Assembly: GCA_945870325.1 (NCBI GenBank)
Contig: CAMBRQ010000008.1
Location: 1-64,000, forward strand
Origin: an uncultured Dorea sp.
Lineage (GTDB): Bacteria; Bacillota; Clostridia; Lachnospirales; Lachnospiraceae
Direction: 5' to 3'
Length of the DNA stretch: 64,000 bases
Shown: in pieces, positions 7,296-15,997 of the stretch
Layout: every line of letters begins with the position of its first letter
Position numbering within the stretch: position 1 is the stretch's first letter
Program-made: the position numbers and the translations under genes
The notes under the pieces: generated by a model
The model's database searches: none
The model's input: the letters and a program-made list of their open reading frames with translations, nothing else
Told to the model about the DNA's origin: nothing

Positions 7296-8480
7296 ATGGG
7301 GCAGAAAAAAGTGGAGAAGGAAGAGATAGAGAGGGAAGAGATAGAGAAGGAAGAGATAGAGAAGGAAGAGATGGGGAAGAAAAAGATGGAGCAGATGAGG
7401 AAGTGGGAGAGGGGAAGAATCGTGGTGAGTGGGGGCTTGATTGCCTGGGCGGTGGTGCTGAGCCTGGTTGCCAGGGTGTCGCAGGGGTTTGCTCAGTGGT
7501 ATAGTGTACATCTGTACTCGGTGTGGGTGGAGACTGTTGGGAGGTTTGCGGGGCTGGTTCCTTTTTCAGTGTCGGAGGTTCTGCTGTATGTGTTGATATT
7601 GGGGATTTTTGTGACGGGTGTAAGGCTTGTTATCAGAGGTGTCAGGAAGAGGGCTGGAAGACGGGAAGTGTATCACTGGTGTTTGAATCTGGTGTTGATT
7701 GCGGGGATCTTGTTCTTTTTGTATGTGGTGAATTGTGGGATTAATTATCACCGGGTGTCTTTTGCGGAAGGCGCGGGAATCCGGGTAGAGGAATATTCGG
7801 CAGAGGAATTGAAAGAAGTGTGTCAGTGGCTTACGGAACAGGTGAATTCATATAGTGGCCAGGTAGAGCGGGATGGGGATGGAGTGATGGTTCTGGACGT
7901 GCCGCTTCAGGAGAATACAGTAAAGGCTATGGAGGGACTGCAAGAAGAGTATCCGCAGCTTAAAGGATATTATCCGCGACCGAAGGGACTGATGAATTCA
8001 TGGATACTTTCGATTCAGAATCTGACGGGGATCTATCTGCCATTTACCATAGAAGCCAATTATAATCAGGAGATAACGGATTACAATATCCCATTTACTG
8101 CCTGCCATGAGTTGTCTCATCTGAGGGGATTCATGCAGGAACAGGAGGCGAATTTTATTGCGTTTCTTGCCAGTAGCAGTTATGAAGAAGAGGCATTCAG
8201 ATATAGCGGGTATCTGATGGGATGGATTCAGTGTATGAATGTATTGTATAAGATAGATTATGATGCCTGGGAAGAAGTAAGAAGTGGGTTATCAACGGAA
8301 GTAGAACCGGATCTTAATGCGAACCGGGAATTCTGGGCGAGATATGATGGCGCTGTGGCAGAGGTTTCTAACAAAGTGAATGATACATATCTTAAGGCGA
8401 ATGGGCAGGCAGATGGCGTGAAGAGTTATAACCGGATGGTGGATCTGATTGTGGCATGTTATATAGAAGGAAGATTTTGA
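7296..8480 (+). CDS. DUF3810 family membrane zincin
   Basis: A 394-aa membrane protein of the DUF3810 family. Three hydrophobic segments (about residues 45-65, 88-108 and 125-148) precede a large extracytoplasmic domain. In that domain CHELSHLRGF (HELSH at about 271-275) followed by EQEANF gives the HExxH...E pattern of gluzincin metallopeptidases, so a membrane-linked Zn peptidase is likely, though the family's substrate is unknown. The first 35 residues are a low-complexity Glu/Lys/Ile repeat encoded by a 15-bp tandem DNA repeat. ATG 7386 would remove most of it, but ATG 7296 has a plausible GGGGAG upstream. No operon partner is clear. Confidence 0.75.
   Translation: MGQKKVEKEEIEREEIEKEEIEKEEMGKKKMEQMRKWERGRIVVSGGLIAWAVVLSLVARVSQGFAQWYSVHLYSVWVETVGRFAGLVPFSVSEVLLYVLILGIFVTGVRLVIRGVRKRAGRREVYHWCLNLVLIAGILFFLYVVNCGINYHRVSFAEGAGIRVEEYSAEELKEVCQWLTEQVNSYSGQVERDGDGVMVLDVPLQENTVKAMEGLQEEYPQLKGYYPRPKGLMNSWILSIQNLTGIYLPFTIEANYNQEITDYNIPFTACHELSHLRGFMQEQEANFIAFLASSSYEEEAFRYSGYLMGWIQCMNVLYKIDYDAWEEVRSGLSTEVEPDLNANREFWARYDGAVAEVSNKVNDTYLKANGQADGVKSYNRMVDLIVACYIEGRF
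7319..7378 (+). repeat. 15-bp tandem repeat at the start of the DUF3810 gene
   Basis: Four near-identical copies of GGAAGAGATAGAGAA encode repeating EEIEK. Copy number could change by slippage without breaking the frame. Confidence 0.7.
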
Positions 8481-8558
8481 TAAGACACTGGAAGAAAAAA
8501 GACATTAGAAGAGAAACTACGCATAGAAGTTACACTGGAAGAAAAGGAACTGAGGAAT

Positions 8559-9314
8559 ATGGAGAAGAAAAATACATTGAAAGAATGGGTGGAAGGGTTC
8601 ATTGTAAAGTATATCGAGGAATATCCGGATAGGAACTTTGGTCCGAAGATATGGCGGACGCCGCTGGTCGGATATGCAGATGCGAATCATCCGTATATTA
8701 GGCGACTGCCGGAGATTGTTATGCCGGAGCATAGTCTGCCGGAGGATTTCCTGGAGAATCCCAGGATTATTATCTCGTATTTTGTTCCATTTACAAAAGA
8801 ACTGGCACAGACGAATGTCCAGGTGGCGGGGAATGCCGCATCTAAGGAATGGTCGGAGGCATACAGTTATACGAATCATATGATGGGAGAATTGAACGAA
8901 CAGTTGGCAGAGGAACTTCGGAATATGGGGTATCGTGCCGCAGTTCCGAAGTGGGAGACGAATCGTACGCTGCTTAAGAGTAACTGGTCTCAGAGGCATA
9001 TTGCTTATGTGGCGGGATTAGGCACATTCGGGATCAATAATATGCTGATTTCCAGAAAGGGATGCTGTGGACGTTATAATTCGATCGTAACCGATATACC
9101 CGTTGAGGCAGATGTGCCTCTGGAAGAAGAAAACTGCCTGTATAAGAGTAGAGGAATCTGCAAGAAATGTATCCGAAATTGCTTCTCCGGGGCTTTGACG
9201 GTGGAGGGATTCGACAGAAGGAAATGCCGGGAGACCTGCAGCAAGAACCCGGAAGGCGTGTGTGGAAAATGTGATACCAATATCCCTTGTGCATTTACAG
9301 CACCGGGGAAATGA
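8559..9314 (+). CDS. Fe-S protein related to epoxyqueuosine reductase (QueG)
   Basis: A 251-aa soluble protein. The central part, including YVAGLGTFGINNMLIS and GCCGRYNSIVTDI, matches the QueG-like corrinoid/Fe-S reductase fold, where the GLG-x-FG-x-N-x-x-L-I segment is diagnostic. The C-terminus has a Cys-rich region (about residues 192-246: CLYKSRGICKKCIRNC, then CRETC, CGKCDTNIPC) suited to binding one or two clusters. It is shorter than true QueG (about 380 aa) and lacks the HEAT-like end, so it is a paralogue of unknown substrate. The DUF1847 gene 45 bases downstream is also Cys-rich and probably co-transcribed. Confidence 0.75.
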   Translation: MEKKNTLKEWVEGFIVKYIEEYPDRNFGPKIWRTPLVGYADANHPYIRRLPEIVMPEHSLPEDFLENPRIIISYFVPFTKELAQTNVQVAGNAASKEWSEAYSYTNHMMGELNEQLAEELRNMGYRAAVPKWETNRTLLKSNWSQRHIAYVAGLGTFGINNMLISRKGCCGRYNSIVTDIPVEADVPLEEENCLYKSRGICKKCIRNCFSGALTVEGFDRRKCRETCSKNPEGVCGKCDTNIPCAFTAPGK

Positions 9315-9359
9315 CAAACGAAATCATTGTTATAGGAAAATAAAAGGAGGAAGAATCGT

Positions 9360-9986
9360 ATGGAAGAAATGAGACGATCATGTATTGATTGTGCAACACA
9401 GAACTGCAATAAGATGGACAAGACTTATCCGTCTTTCTGTCTGACGACAGGCATGGATGAGGAAGTGCTCCAAGAGGCAATGGAGTGCTATCAGGAAGAG
9501 CCGAATCATAAGGCGATGGTGGCAGCAGCGGAGGTAGAGTTCGAACATTATTGCCAGTACACAAGGGTGGAAGAGATTATGGAATTCGCACGTAAGATTG
9601 GCGCGAAGAAAATCGGGATTGCAACCTGCGTGGGACTTCTGAGAGAAAGCCGGACGCTGGCGGCTATTTTTAGAAAACATGGTTTCGAAGTGTTCGGAAT
9701 CGGGTGCAAAGCAGGAACTCAGAAGAAGACTTCTGTGGGAATCCCGGAGAAATGCAATGGTGTGGGAGAAAATATGTGCAATCCGATTCTGCAGGCGAAG
9801 ATGCTGAACAAGGAGAAGACAGATCTGAATGTGGTGGTTGGACTGTGCGTAGGGCATGACAGCCTATTCTATAAGTATTCGGATGCGCTGGTAACCACAG
9901 CAGTGACAAAGGATCGGGTACTGGGGCATAATCCGGTGGCAGCGTTGTATACGGCAGATTCTTATTATTCGAAGTTAAAGGAATAG
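9360..9986 (+). CDS. DUF1847 family Cys-rich protein
   Basis: A 208-aa protein matching DUF1847. The N-terminal CIDCATQNC (about residues 8-16) and a second CLTTG-type Cys near residue 27 suggest a metal site. The central stretch IGIATCVGLLRESRTLAAIFRKHGFEVFG has the Rossmann-like look of the family, with more Cys at GIGCKAG and ENMCNPILQA. The C-terminus (VVGLCVGHDSLFYKYSDALVTTAVTKDRVLGHNPVAAL) is strongly conserved in the family. Function is unknown. AAAGGAGGA upstream supports the start, and the neighbour is an Fe-S QueG-like protein. Confidence 0.8.
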   Translation: MEEMRRSCIDCATQNCNKMDKTYPSFCLTTGMDEEVLQEAMECYQEEPNHKAMVAAAEVEFEHYCQYTRVEEIMEFARKIGAKKIGIATCVGLLRESRTLAAIFRKHGFEVFGIGCKAGTQKKTSVGIPEKCNGVGENMCNPILQAKMLNKEKTDLNVVVGLCVGHDSLFYKYSDALVTTAVTKDRVLGHNPVAALYTADSYYSKLKE

Positions 9987-9996
9987 TTATTTACCT

Positions 9997-10022
9997 GGGA
10001 TGACGCATTAATGCGGCATCCC
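9997..10022. terminator. Bidirectional terminator between DUF1847 and Rpn genes
   Basis: GGGATG-A-CGCA pairs with TGCG-G-CATCCC and is followed by TTTATT. It separates convergent genes. Confidence 0.75.
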
Positions 10023-10023
10023 T

Positions 10024-10578
10024 TTATTCCAGAATCTCCAGGACACGCTGTTCCGGAATATTACATTGCTTTGCGATATCACATAGGGGAGAACCGGCGG
10101 CTGAGAGTTTGAATATTGTCTTGGCAAGATTGATGCCCGCAAGTTCGCCTTTTTTGATGCCCGTAAGTTCGCCCTTTTTGATGCCCGCAAGTTCGCCTTT
10201 TTTGATGCCCGTAAGTTCGCCGACCTTCATACCCTCTTTGATTCCAAGTTCTTTCGATTCTTTTAATTCATCAGCAAGTAATTCAAGTAATGCATCACAC
10301 ATCTTATTTACCTCCTCCATTTGCTCCCAGTTTGCACGTGTAATCAGATCCATAACGGTCTGATGATAAAGGGAAGATTTATTAGGTTCATAGTGTTTTA
10401 TCAATTCCTGTATTATATTCTGTTCTTTTTTTACAATCAGTATATCCATGAGCAGAGGTTTTTTGCTGAGCGGGTATTCATCTCTGATATCAAGCGTATC
10501 CAACTCTTTCCCGAACTCAATACGAAGTGCGGCACCGAAAGCCGGATGCCACTGTAACTTTGCGGTGTGTGTCGGCAT
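10024..10578 (-). CDS. Rpn/PD-(D/E)XK transposase-like protein, truncated N-terminus
   Basis: A 184-aa protein resembling the C-terminal two thirds of Rpn-family recombination-promoting nucleases. The early part HPAFGAALRIEFGKELDTL and the helical middle (about residues 50-120) fit that group. The tail has four 8-residue repeats of the GELTGIKK type. The catalytic core expected in the first 100 residues is not visible, so it is either a short variant or a remnant. I start at 10578 (AAGGAGA 13 bases upstream) instead of 10653. A TTGTAC-N17-TATACT promoter lies just upstream. A second tail-only relative sits at 35029-35307. Confidence 0.55.
   Translation of the reverse strand: MPTHTAKLQWHPAFGAALRIEFGKELDTLDIRDEYPLSKKPLLMDILIVKKEQNIIQELIKHYEPNKSSLYHQTVMDLITRANWEQMEEVNKMCDALLELLADELKESKELGIKEGMKVGELTGIKKGELAGIKKGELTGIKKGELAGINLAKTIFKLSAAGSPLCDIAKQCNIPEQRVLEILE
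10135..10221 (-). repeat. 24-bp tandem repeat in the Rpn-like gene
   Basis: AAGTTCGCC recurs at 10141, 10165, 10189 and 10213 with an exact 24-bp period, encoding G-E-L-(T/A)-G-I-K-K. In-frame slippage would only change repeat number. Confidence 0.8.
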
Positions 10579-10744
10579 GAAGTGGTGGATTTCTCCTTTC
10601 AGTATAATATGTGATGTAATTTCGTACAACCAGGTATAAACTTTGATAATCATGCTTGAAAACCCTCTGATAAAGAGGAAGATTCATGATGAATAATGGA
10701 TTCTGAAATGTTGAAAATACGAATCCAGATATTAAGATGATAGC

Positions 10745-10802
10745 ATATCCTCTACTTTCGATTCCTTCAAAAATCAGTATAAGAGTCGACAGTAGAGGAT
10801 AT
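10745..10802. repeat. 12-bp inverted repeat downstream of topB
   Basis: ATATCCTCTACT (10745-10756) and AGTAGAGGATAT (10791-10802), 34 bases apart, between two minus-strand genes. With no T-tract it is not a normal terminator; role unknown. Confidence 0.45.
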
Positions 10803-10859
10803 ACGTTGCTAAAGAGCCCGGAGAAAGCATTCGGACGCAGATCCTGTAAGTAGAAAAAA

Positions 10860-13058
10860 TTACAGTTTTATCCCAGACAATGCATCCGCAAATGCCGTAT
10901 TAATCGGTTCTTCTTTCTGTTTCTTCAGATATTTCTGTACATCTTTTTTAGAGACTCCTGCCCCCTCTTTTTCTCGTCTTGCCTTGAAAGCAGAGAGTTT
11001 CTCTTTATAGCCGCATCCACATACGAAGGTCTCTTCGTCACCCTTTTTGATAAGTTCCATTTTCTTATGGCAGTTTGGACAGCGGGCGTTGCTTAGTCTT
11101 GCGATGGTCTCGCGATAGCCGCAGTCACGGTCCTGACAGACTAGAAGCCGGGCATTCTTTCCGTTGACGGCGAGCATCCGTTTGCCGCATCTTGGACATT
11201 TGGTGTTGGTCAGGTTGTCGTGGCGGAAGGTGCCATCGGCGGAGCGAATCTCGTCAATGAGTTCTTGGGTGTAGCCTTGGATCTCCTGGATGAAGACGGA
11301 TTCTGTGTGTGTGCCTTTGGCGATATCGGATAACTGCATCTCCCATTTTGCAGTGAGTTCCGGCTTTTTCAGATATTCAGGAACTAACTCCAGAAGTTGC
11401 TTGCCTTTGGAGGTAATCAGAATCTCATTGCCCTTTTTCTCAATTAAGAAAGAATGGAAGAGTTTCTCTATGATATCGGCCCTTGTGGCAACGGTTCCAA
11501 GGCCTCCGGTCTCGCCCAGCGTTTTTCTTGCTTTGGCATCTCCTGATTCCATGTATTTTACCGGATTCTCCATGGCAGTCAGCAAGGTGGCTTCAGTGAA
11601 TCTTGCGGGCGGTTTGGTCTTGCCTGTAGTAACGGTGCTGTTAAGGATCGGGAATTTCTCACTCTTCTTTAAGGATGGAAGTGGCTGCTCGGCAGTTTTC
11701 ATATAGGTTCCATCATCGGAAATGTCCTCATCGCTGTCGGTATCGAATCCTCCGTCATATACGGTCTTCCAGCCCGGGGAGAGGATGATCTTACCCTTGG
11801 CAAGGAAGTTCTGTCCGGCAGCAGTGGCTTTCATGGTGGTCTGCTCATATTCAAAAGCAGGATAGAGGACGCTGATAAAACGACGTACAACCAGGTCGTA
11901 GATCTTGCGTTCTTCGTTACTCATATGGTCCAACTGGACGAACTCTTCCGTCGGGATGATTGCATGGTGGTCGCTGACCTTCTTATCATCGACAAAGGAT
12001 TTGCTAGTCTTAATCGGAGCCTTTAACAGTTCTGGGATGTATTTCTTATAAGGACCGGTATTGCAGGCTTTCAGGCGCTCTTTGATGGTTGGAACGATGT
12101 CTGTTCCGATATAGCGGGAGTCGGTTCTTGGGTAGGTCAGAACCTTATGGTTCTCGTACAGGCGCTGCATAATGTTCAGTGTTTCTTTGGCGGAGAAGCC
12201 GAAGCGTTTATTCGCATCACGCTGAAGTTCTGTCAGGTCGTATAGACCCGGGGAATAAGTCTTTTTCGCGGACTTTTGAACGTCTGTGATCGTAAGAGAC
12301 TGTCCCTTAAGGCTGGACTCAAGATCAGTGATAAACGCCTTCTGGAAGGAACGCATGTGTCCATTCTTCGTATGCTGCCAGGTCCATTTTACCGATCCGG
12401 CTGTTAAGGTAAGCCCATAATATTCTTCCGGCTTGAAGGAACGGATCTCTTCTTCCCGGCGGGCGATGATAGCAAGGGTAGGCGTCTGTACGCGTCCGCA
12501 GGATAACTGTGCGTTATACTTGCAGGTGAGCGCGCGGGTGGCGTTGATTCCGACCAGCCAGTCAGCCTCGGCGCGACTTTTTGCCGCATGATACAGGGCA
12601 TTATACTGGCGTCCGTCTTTTAGGTGGGTGAAGCCTTCACGGATAGCTTTGTCCGTTACGGAGGAGATCCAGAGCCTTTTGATCGGCTTATGGCAGCCGG
12701 ATTTGTCCAAAATCCAGCGTGCGACTAATTCTCCTTCACGTCCGGCATCGGTAGCAATGATGATCTCGGATACATCTTTTCGGAATAACTGAGTTTTTAC
12801 ATTATGATATTGTTTTGAAGTCTGTTTGATGACGACCAATTCCCATTTCTTAGGAACCATAGGAAGATAAGACATGTTCCATTCCTTGAACTTCTTATCG
12901 TATTCTTCTGGGTCTGCCAGGGTTACAAGGTGTCCCAGCGCCCAGGTAACGATATACTGGCTTCCTTCGATGGCTCCGGGGAGGTTCTTATGACAGCCAA
13001 GGACTCTGGCGATATCCCGGGCAACGGATGGTTTTTCTGCTAAAACTAATGATTTCAT
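10860..13058 (-). CDS. topB: DNA topoisomerase III (type IA)
   Basis: A 732-aa type IA topoisomerase that breaks and rejoins single strands during decatenation. The Toprim domain begins LVLAEKPSVARDIA (residues 4-17) and has DAGREGELVARW near 104-115. The active-site region is LTYPRTDSRYIG (catalytic Tyr at about 309). The C-terminus carries two zinc ribbons, CPRCGKRM...CQDRDCGY (about 619-645) and CPNCHKKM...CGCGY (about 660-690). I start at ATG 13058 because a longer frame overlaps the upstream MATE gene; this ATG overlaps the MATE stop (ATGA). A second topB-like gene usually rides on conjugative elements, but no such genes are near, so this looks chromosomal. Confidence 0.93.
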   Translation of the reverse strand: MKSLVLAEKPSVARDIARVLGCHKNLPGAIEGSQYIVTWALGHLVTLADPEEYDKKFKEWNMSYLPMVPKKWELVVIKQTSKQYHNVKTQLFRKDVSEIIIATDAGREGELVARWILDKSGCHKPIKRLWISSVTDKAIREGFTHLKDGRQYNALYHAAKSRAEADWLVGINATRALTCKYNAQLSCGRVQTPTLAIIARREEEIRSFKPEEYYGLTLTAGSVKWTWQHTKNGHMRSFQKAFITDLESSLKGQSLTITDVQKSAKKTYSPGLYDLTELQRDANKRFGFSAKETLNIMQRLYENHKVLTYPRTDSRYIGTDIVPTIKERLKACNTGPYKKYIPELLKAPIKTSKSFVDDKKVSDHHAIIPTEEFVQLDHMSNEERKIYDLVVRRFISVLYPAFEYEQTTMKATAAGQNFLAKGKIILSPGWKTVYDGGFDTDSDEDISDDGTYMKTAEQPLPSLKKSEKFPILNSTVTTGKTKPPARFTEATLLTAMENPVKYMESGDAKARKTLGETGGLGTVATRADIIEKLFHSFLIEKKGNEILITSKGKQLLELVPEYLKKPELTAKWEMQLSDIAKGTHTESVFIQEIQGYTQELIDEIRSADGTFRHDNLTNTKCPRCGKRMLAVNGKNARLLVCQDRDCGYRETIARLSNARCPNCHKKMELIKKGDEETFVCGCGYKEKLSAFKARREKEGAGVSKKDVQKYLKKQKEEPINTAFADALSGIKL

Positions 13059-14389
13059 TTCGTCAAATTTCCTTTCTGTAGAAAATGATATGCTGTAATA
13101 CAAAAAACAGATGAGAACAGCGAACCTGCCGGGGAGGCAAGTCCCATGGCATACAGTGTGGACGGGAAGAACACGGAAGCCAGATAAGCCCCCGGAACCC
13201 GGATTAATACAGCAGAAAGCAGGTTCTGTATAAATGAGATGAATGCTTTGCCGTAAGCACAGAAGTATCCGCAGAAGCAGAAATGTATCCCGGCAAATGC
13301 GCAGTCGAAGATATAGGTCTTCAGATACTGACTTCCCATCTCGATAACAGATGCATCTCTGGAAAAGAGCCGCAAGATTGGTACTGCCCATATCTGGCAG
13401 ATGAATGCAACTATGAGACCGAAGGAAAAGCAGATTCCGATTCCATAGCGCAGAACCTTCTTACTTTGCTCGTGCTGTCCTGCTCCGGCATTCTGGGCAG
13501 CGATTGCAGATACGGAGGACAGCATGGCAGAAGGAACCAGAAAGAAAAAGCCGATTAATTTCTCAACGATTCCAACGCTGGCGGCGACAATGATTCCGCG
13601 ATGATTGGCAATTGCTGTAATAATCAGGAAAGAGATCTGTATCACCCCGTCCTGAATGGAAATAGGAATTCCTACTTTCAAGATAGATAATAAGGTTGCT
13701 TTCTCAAGGTGCAATTCATGTCTGGTAAATGGAATGCCAAGGTTCATCTTGCGCAGGGCAATCAATGAACTGATCACGCTGATTGCCTGGGCGATAATCG
13801 TTGCAAGCGCAGCGCCTGCTGCACTCATATGAAATGGCCCGATGAATAGGATATCCAGAAGGACGTTAACTACTCCGGCTATGGCAACGAAATACATCGG
13901 GCTTTTGGAGTCTCCCAGACCACGAAAGATGCTGCTGATTACATTGTAAGCTGTAATAAAGGGAACGCCGGCAAAGCAGATCAGAAGATATTGTCTGGTC
14001 TGGCCGACGGCTTCCTGAGGGGTAGAGAGAATCAGGATGATTCCATTTACCGACAGGATAAGAATTGTAGTTGCAGCGACAGCGAATCCGGCGAATAACA
14101 GAATGGTGTTGCCGATTCCTTTTGCCGCGAGGTTGGAATCTTTTGATCCTATGGCTCTGCTGATATTGACGGTTGTTCCCATGGCCAGTCCTACGATGAT
14201 AACGGTCAGCATATGTGTAACCTGACTTCCGATGGATACCGCGGAGATTGCATCCGCACCATTATACTGCCCGGTAATGAATAAGTCTGCCAGACCATAA
14301 AAGGTCTGTAGAAAACAGGACAGAAGATAGGGCAGGGAAAAAGATATCAAGTTACGCAGCATATTTCCTTCAGTTAGATTTCTTTGCAT
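13055..14389 (-). CDS. MATE family efflux transporter
   Basis: A 444-aa MATE transporter, distinct from the one at 5.4-6.9 kb. The N-terminus LRNLISFSLPYLLSCFLQTFYGLADLFI has the MATE first-helix pattern with D in L-x-D-L-F-I. The second half repeats it at KVGIPISIQDGVIQISFLI. About 12 hydrophobic segments are visible. It probably couples Na+ or H+ influx to drug export; the substrate is unknown. It overlaps topB by four bases (ATGA), so the two are translationally coupled although no functional link is obvious. The start at 14389 follows GGAGGCTACA on the minus strand. Confidence 0.88.
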   Translation of the reverse strand: MQRNLTEGNMLRNLISFSLPYLLSCFLQTFYGLADLFITGQYNGADAISAVSIGSQVTHMLTVIIVGLAMGTTVNISRAIGSKDSNLAAKGIGNTILLFAGFAVAATTILILSVNGIILILSTPQEAVGQTRQYLLICFAGVPFITAYNVISSIFRGLGDSKSPMYFVAIAGVVNVLLDILFIGPFHMSAAGAALATIIAQAISVISSLIALRKMNLGIPFTRHELHLEKATLLSILKVGIPISIQDGVIQISFLIITAIANHRGIIVAASVGIVEKLIGFFFLVPSAMLSSVSAIAAQNAGAGQHEQSKKVLRYGIGICFSFGLIVAFICQIWAVPILRLFSRDASVIEMGSQYLKTYIFDCAFAGIHFCFCGYFCAYGKAFISFIQNLLSAVLIRVPGAYLASVFFPSTLYAMGLASPAGSLFSSVFCITAYHFLQKGNLTK

Positions 14390-14552
14390 TGTGTAGCCTC
14401 CATGAATGTGGATTTATCGATTCTTCGTAATGAAGTTCTTGTATCATAACAGGTACTATTATAACATTGGGAAAATCAAGAAAAAAGGGCTTGCAAAAAT
14501 ATCTTAACTATGATAATATAAATCTCGGTCACGCGTAAGAAGTGTTTCATAT

Positions 14553-14624
14553 GGCTCCGTGGTCAAGCGGTTAAGACATCGCCCTTTCACGGCGGTAACA
14601 CGGGTTCGATTCCCGTCGGAGTCA
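14553..14624 (+). tRNA. tRNA-Glu (TTC)
   Basis: 72 bases with acceptor GGCTCCG/CGGAGTC, anticodon loop CTTTCAC (anticodon TTC), T-loop TTCGATT and discriminator A. CCA is not encoded. Confidence 0.96.
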
Positions 14625-14687
14625 CTCGAGCCAGATGGCTCTTTATATAGAAGCAATCAGATCTGCAAAACAGATTTGGTTAAATAT

Positions 14688-14758
14688 GGCGCCATAGCCA
14701 AGTGGTAAGGCAAAGGTCTGCAACACCTCTATCACCAGTTCAAATCTGGTTGGCGCCT
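14688..14758 (+). tRNA. tRNA-Cys (GCA), copy 1
   Basis: 71 bases with acceptor GGCGCCA/TGGCGCC, anticodon loop CTGCAAC (anticodon GCA), T-arm CCAG-TTCAAAT-CTGG and discriminator T. Identical in sequence to the copy at 57613-57683. Confidence 0.96.
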
Positions 14759-14762
14759 CTTG

Positions 14763-14800
14763 AAAAAGCCCAGAAAATCAAGGTTTCTGAGGCTTTTTTT
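14763..14800 (+). terminator. tRNA operon terminator
   Basis: AAAAAGCC pairs with GGCTTTTT around a 22-base interior, followed by a T-run. Confidence 0.75.
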
Positions 14801-14897
14801 ACTTTCAAAATTATAAAAAATCAACTCTGAAAAATAAGGTGGCAGATGTTTATACAATCAGTGCATCTACCGGATTTGCATTCTTTTCGCTGTCTGT

Positions 14898-15182
14898 ATG
14901 GAAATAATAATGTTTTGTAACGGAACGGAAAAGAGACGGTACTATTTTGTGGATTTAAAACCCTCTTCTGCGAAAAAAATTATACATGAGAATATTTTTT
15001 ACTTACCCAAGGGAAATTACCGTAGTATAGAACAAACAAAGTGGAATATTGATAATGCGCCAAAGTTGTTTGAAGATTTATTTGCGATTTCTTATGATAA
15101 GATTATTCTGAACATAGTAAATACATATGATTTTCAACGACCAACCTATACATTAAGTTGTTTGTTGCCTCCAGAAGTGTAG
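14898..15182 (+). CDS. Hypothetical protein, 94 aa
   Basis: An open frame of 94 codons starting at ATG 14898 (a second ATG lies at 14910). I do not recognise the product. It is mildly basic and aromatic, with KIIHENIFYLPKGNYRSIEQ in the middle and no membrane segment. There is no good ribosome site, and the surroundings up to 16.9 kb are debris of broken genes, so it may be a fragment rather than a functional gene. Confidence 0.3.
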   Translation: MEIIMFCNGTEKRRYYFVDLKPSSAKKIIHENIFYLPKGNYRSIEQTKWNIDNAPKLFEDLFAISYDKIILNIVNTYDFQRPTYTLSCLLPPEV

Positions 15183-15281
15183 AGTACTTATCATGGTTGG
15201 GGTGGGGCTGTATTGAATCATAGATGGGGATATTCCCCGCAAGATCTGATGCCCTCAGTAAACGAATATGGTCAATAAGAC

Positions 15282-15313
15282 AATAGCATCTACTTTGGCG
15301 AGGGGATGCTATT
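15282..15313 (-). terminator. Terminator of the small toxin mRNA
   Basis: AATAGCATC and GATGCTATT arms form a 9-bp stem that overlaps the toxin stop codon. On the plus strand it is followed by TCTTATT. Confidence 0.6.
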
Positions 15314-15398
15314 TCTTATTATGTCGATTATCTATGTAGGTCAAAGCCGCAAAAATTACCAATAGTAAAGTCAGAACTTCCATTGTATTTATGGGCAT
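15309..15398 (-). CDS. Small hydrophobic type I-like toxin (holin-like), 29 aa
   Basis: A 29-codon ORF encoding a short N-terminus, one hydrophobic helix (VLTLLLVIFAALTYI) and the charged tail DNRHNKK. This is the layout of the Firmicutes holin-like/TxpA type I toxins. A closely similar ORF sits at 28419-28508 (tail YIDRINKRK). AGAGGGTG precedes the ATG, an extended -10 promoter lies 70 bases upstream, and the hairpin 15282-15313 overlaps the stop, so it looks like a complete mini-transcription unit. An antisense antitoxin RNA is expected but I could not pin its promoter down. Confidence 0.6.
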   Translation of the reverse strand: MPINTMEVLTLLLVIFAALTYIDNRHNKK

Positions 15399-15468
15399 CA
15401 CCCTCTTTCTAAAAAATAGAGGGCAAAATCGAAATGCATCCATCCTTCTGATTCAATGATACCTGTTT

Positions 15469-15496
15469 AGTATAGCACGAGGCGTTTTGGGAGCAA
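15469..15496 (-). promoter_or_regulatory. Promoter of the small toxin
   Basis: Minus strand: TTGCTC (15496-15491), a 16-base spacer, then TGC plus TATACT (15474-15469), an extended -10. Confidence 0.55.
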
Positions 15497-15573
15497 TAAG
15501 TTCAAAAAGTACCTCCACAATTATTTCGGAACAGTGGTACATGAAAACGAACCGATTGCGATGGAGGAGAAGA

Positions 15574-15960
15574 ATGTCACAAGCACCATTGACCAAGAAA
15601 GCATTAGCAGATAGTCTGAAAGTACTGCTACGTGCGACATTATTTGATAAAATATCTGTTTCGGATATTTGTGAAAATGCTGGCACGAGCAGACGGAACT
15701 TTTATTGGCATTTTCCGGATAAATACGCACTTCTGGTTTGGATCTATGATGAAGATTTTTGTTCTATTAATCCCCATTATGATGAATGGGTGCTGCAAGA
15801 CTATTTTTTTTGGTATCTGTGATTTTTTGTATCGTGATAGGAAATCACTACAGTAAAGCCTTTTTAGTGGCTGGGCAAAACTCTTTCAGAGAATTGTATC
15901 AAAGAATAATAGAATATCGGAAGAAAATGAGGAAATATGGGATATCAAAAAACTACAAAA
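15574..15960 (+). pseudogene. TetR/DhaS-like regulator broken by two frameshifts
   Basis: The N-terminal helix-turn-helix is intact (LTKKALADSLKVLLRATLFDKI, SVSDICENAGTSRRNFYWHF), starting at ATG 15574 behind GGAGG. After VLQDYFF the frame is lost. The family's next segment GICDFLYRDR appears in another frame, and NHYSKAFLVAGQNSFRELYQRI in the third frame a few bases later. Two frameshifts within about 40 bases therefore separate the DNA-binding domain from its ligand domain. It probably gives no active regulator. Confidence 0.75.
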
Positions 15961-15997
15961 GAAGAATTAGAAGCTTTTAAATAACTCAGAGAGGCAC

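Noticed and set aside
10135-10221. CRISPR-like array
   Set aside because: The units are contiguous 24-bp coding repeats without unique spacers.
10745-10802. 12-bp inverted repeat as a terminator or recombination site
   Set aside because: It has no T-tract, a 34-base loop and no linked recombinase. It is listed only as a repeat.
10860-13058. topB as evidence of a conjugative element
   Set aside because: No relaxase, VirD4/VirB4 or element-type neighbours lie within the window; the gene is coupled to a MATE pump.
13059-13391. Extra 111 residues at the N-terminus of topoisomerase III
   Set aside because: They overlap the MATE gene and have no family similarity. ATG 13058 begins the canonical Toprim motif and overlaps the MATE stop.
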